This document shows, in pieces, positions 37,888 through 38,859 of a stretch of DNA of 38,859 nucleotides. The first letter of the stretch is position 1, and every line of letters begins with the position of its first letter. The notes under the pieces were generated by a model, which worked only from the letters and a program-made list of their open reading frames with translations, made no database searches and was not told where the DNA came from. The translations under genes and the position numbers were made by a program. The DNA is from Nitrosomonas sp. (GTDB taxonomy: Bacteria; Pseudomonadota; Gammaproteobacteria; Burkholderiales; Nitrosomonadaceae): positions 1 through 38,859 of the forward strand of contig SSFV01000019.1 of NCBI GenBank assembly GCA_008015565.1, read 5' to 3'.

Positions 37888-37955
37888 CGAGCGCCGTTAG
37901 AACAAATGCCCCTGAAACTGAGCCTCACGGAATTAACCGTTGCAGCGCTCCTCAG
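37888..37955 (-). promoter_or_regulatory. SAH riboswitch upstream of ahcY
   Basis: On the minus strand the leader contains, in order, GAGGAGCGCTGCAACGG, then CCGTGAGGCTCAG, then AACGGCGCTCG. These are the conserved pieces of the S-adenosylhomocysteine riboswitch. P1 forms between GAGCGC (37950-37945) and GCGCTC (37894-37889), P2 between ACGG and CCGT, and AGGCTC is the ligand-core segment. The element ends about 22 nt before the start codon, so ligand binding can expose the ribosome binding site. It should raise AhcY synthesis when SAH accumulates. Confidence 0.92.
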
Positions 37956-38010
37956 CACAAGGGAAAAATCGATTGGATTTAATATAAAAGCTGGAATAAA
38001 TTCGAAATTC

Positions 38011-38859
38011 TCAAATGCCAGCTTCAGCACGTAATTGTGCTGATTTATCAGTTAGTTCCCAAGTAAATTCGGGGAGTTCTCGTCCAAAATGTCCATATGC
38101 AGCTGTTTTTGCATAAATTGGACGCAATAAGTTGAGTGCATGAATGATACCGCGAGGCCGCAAATCAAAGTGCTTCTCAATCAAGCTGATAATTTTCTCA
38201 TCCGGAATTTTACCTGTACCGAATGTGTTGACCATAAGCGAAACTGGACGCGCAACACCAATCGCATAAGCAATTTGAACTTCACATTTGCTAGCAATAC
38301 CGGCTGCCACGATATTTTTAGCGACATATCTTCCTGCGTAAGTGGCAGATCTATCAACTTTCGACGGATCTTTACCGGAGAAAGCGCCGCCTCCATGATG
38401 TGCCGCACCACCGTAGCTATCAACAATAATTTTACGGCCGGTTAAACCGCAGTCACCCATGGGGCCTCCAACAACGAAACGCCCCGTTGGATTAACCAGA
38501 TAGTTAATGTGCTCGCTGATTAATTGTGAAGGTATAACCGGTTTAATGATTTCTTCAATTACTGCTTCGCTAAGAGCCTGGTGCGAAATTTCTGGATCGT
38601 GCTGAGTTGAAATCACTACAGTTTCAATACATTGTGGTTTACCATTTGAATACCGCACTGAAACTTGTGATTTTGCATCCGGCCGCAGCCATGCCAGACG
38701 TCCGTTTTTTCTCAATTCCGACTGACGCTCAACCAAACGATGTGCATAATATATTGGCATGGGCATTAATTGCGGTGTTTCATCACATGCAAAGCCAAAC
38801 ATCAGGCCTTGGTCACCTGCACCTTGATCCATTTCCTCATCTTTAACACGATCTACACC
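38011..38859 (-). CDS. metK: S-adenosylmethionine synthetase (5' end outside window)
   Basis: Makes S-adenosylmethionine from methionine and ATP. Only the C-terminal 282 codons are visible; the frame runs off the right edge without a start, so roughly 100 N-terminal residues are missing. Motifs: the ATP-binding [15 protein letters not shown] just inside the edge, [22 protein letters not shown] (P-loop-like region, glycine-rich) and [17 protein letters not shown] with the catalytic Lys/Asp cluster. Its stop lies 55 nt before the riboswitch of ahcY on the same strand. Confidence 0.97.
   Translation of the reverse strand, partial: GVDRVKDEEMDQGAGDQGLMFGFACDETPQLMPMPIYYAHRLVERQSELRKNGRLAWLRPDAKSQVSVRYSNGKPQCIETVVISTQHDPEISHQALSEAVIEEIIKPVIPSQLISEHINYLVNPTGRFVVGGPMGDCGLTGRKIIVDSYGGAAHHGGGAFSGKDPSKVDRSATYAGRYVAKNIVAAGIASKCEVQIAYAIGVARPVSLMVNTFGTGKIPDEKIISLIEKHFDLRPRGIIHALNLLRPIYAKTAAYGHFGRELPEFTWELTDKSAQLRAEAGI

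Noticed and set aside
37866-38030. N-terminal extension of ahcY
   Set aside because: The extra residues cross the SAH riboswitch and the end of metK; ATG 37865 has a good ribosome binding site and gives the family N-terminus.

Overview
The window looks like a piece of a betaproteobacterial chromosome with low-to-moderate GC. The protein style (RimP-NusA-IF2-RbfA-TruB order, a UbiC-UbiA-UbiD cluster, an SAH riboswitch in front of ahcY) fits a Nitrosomonas-like member of the Nitrosomonadaceae. This placement is inference: no rRNA, ammonia-oxidation gene or other taxonomic marker is present. There is no prophage, insertion sequence, tRNA, rRNA or CRISPR array.

Layout. 1-2933 (-): nrdA, class Ia ribonucleotide reductase large chain, running to the left edge, with NrdR boxes over its promoter. 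3203-5225 (+): an envelope operon of LemA and two TPM-domain proteins. 5310-6497 (-): dinB. 6644-7888 (+): exported class-3-type lipase. 8277-8477 (+): small two-helix membrane protein behind four 11-bp iterons. 8590-11580 (-): MBL-fold hydrolase and acs. 11741-17814 (+): rimP-nusA-infB-rbfA-truB translation and transcription operon with a leader terminator. 17816-21079 (-): DUF486 membrane protein, ubiD, ubiA and ubiC. 21614-25493 (+): two tandem exported galactose-oxidase-like copper radical oxidases. 25771-34512 (-): folD, aceE, aceF, nadD, rsfS, rlmH, maf and rng. 34596-38859 (-): an unrecognised membrane protein, then the methyl-cycle genes metF, ahcY (SAH riboswitch) and metK (5' end outside the window).

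How the genes work together. metK makes S-adenosylmethionine, ahcY removes the S-adenosylhomocysteine left after methylation under control of the SAH switch, and metF and folD supply one-carbon units. ubiC, ubiA and ubiD carry out the early chorismate-to-polyprenylphenol steps of ubiquinone synthesis. aceE and aceF (pyruvate to acetyl-CoA) and acs (acetate to acetyl-CoA) are two routes to the same product.

Most notable points. (1) The first 253 bases are a perfect 95-bp inverted repeat around a 63-bp spacer. It replaces the expected end of nrdA and looks like a fold-back chimera at a contig end. (2) aceE is split by a one-base frameshift. (3) truB has an in-frame amber codon inside its conserved N-terminal motif and no ATG start. 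These three lesions in core genes make sequence error a serious alternative to real gene decay. (4) The best candidates for new biology are the duplicated copper radical oxidases, which keep every galactose-oxidase active-site residue, and the iteron-preceded small membrane protein.
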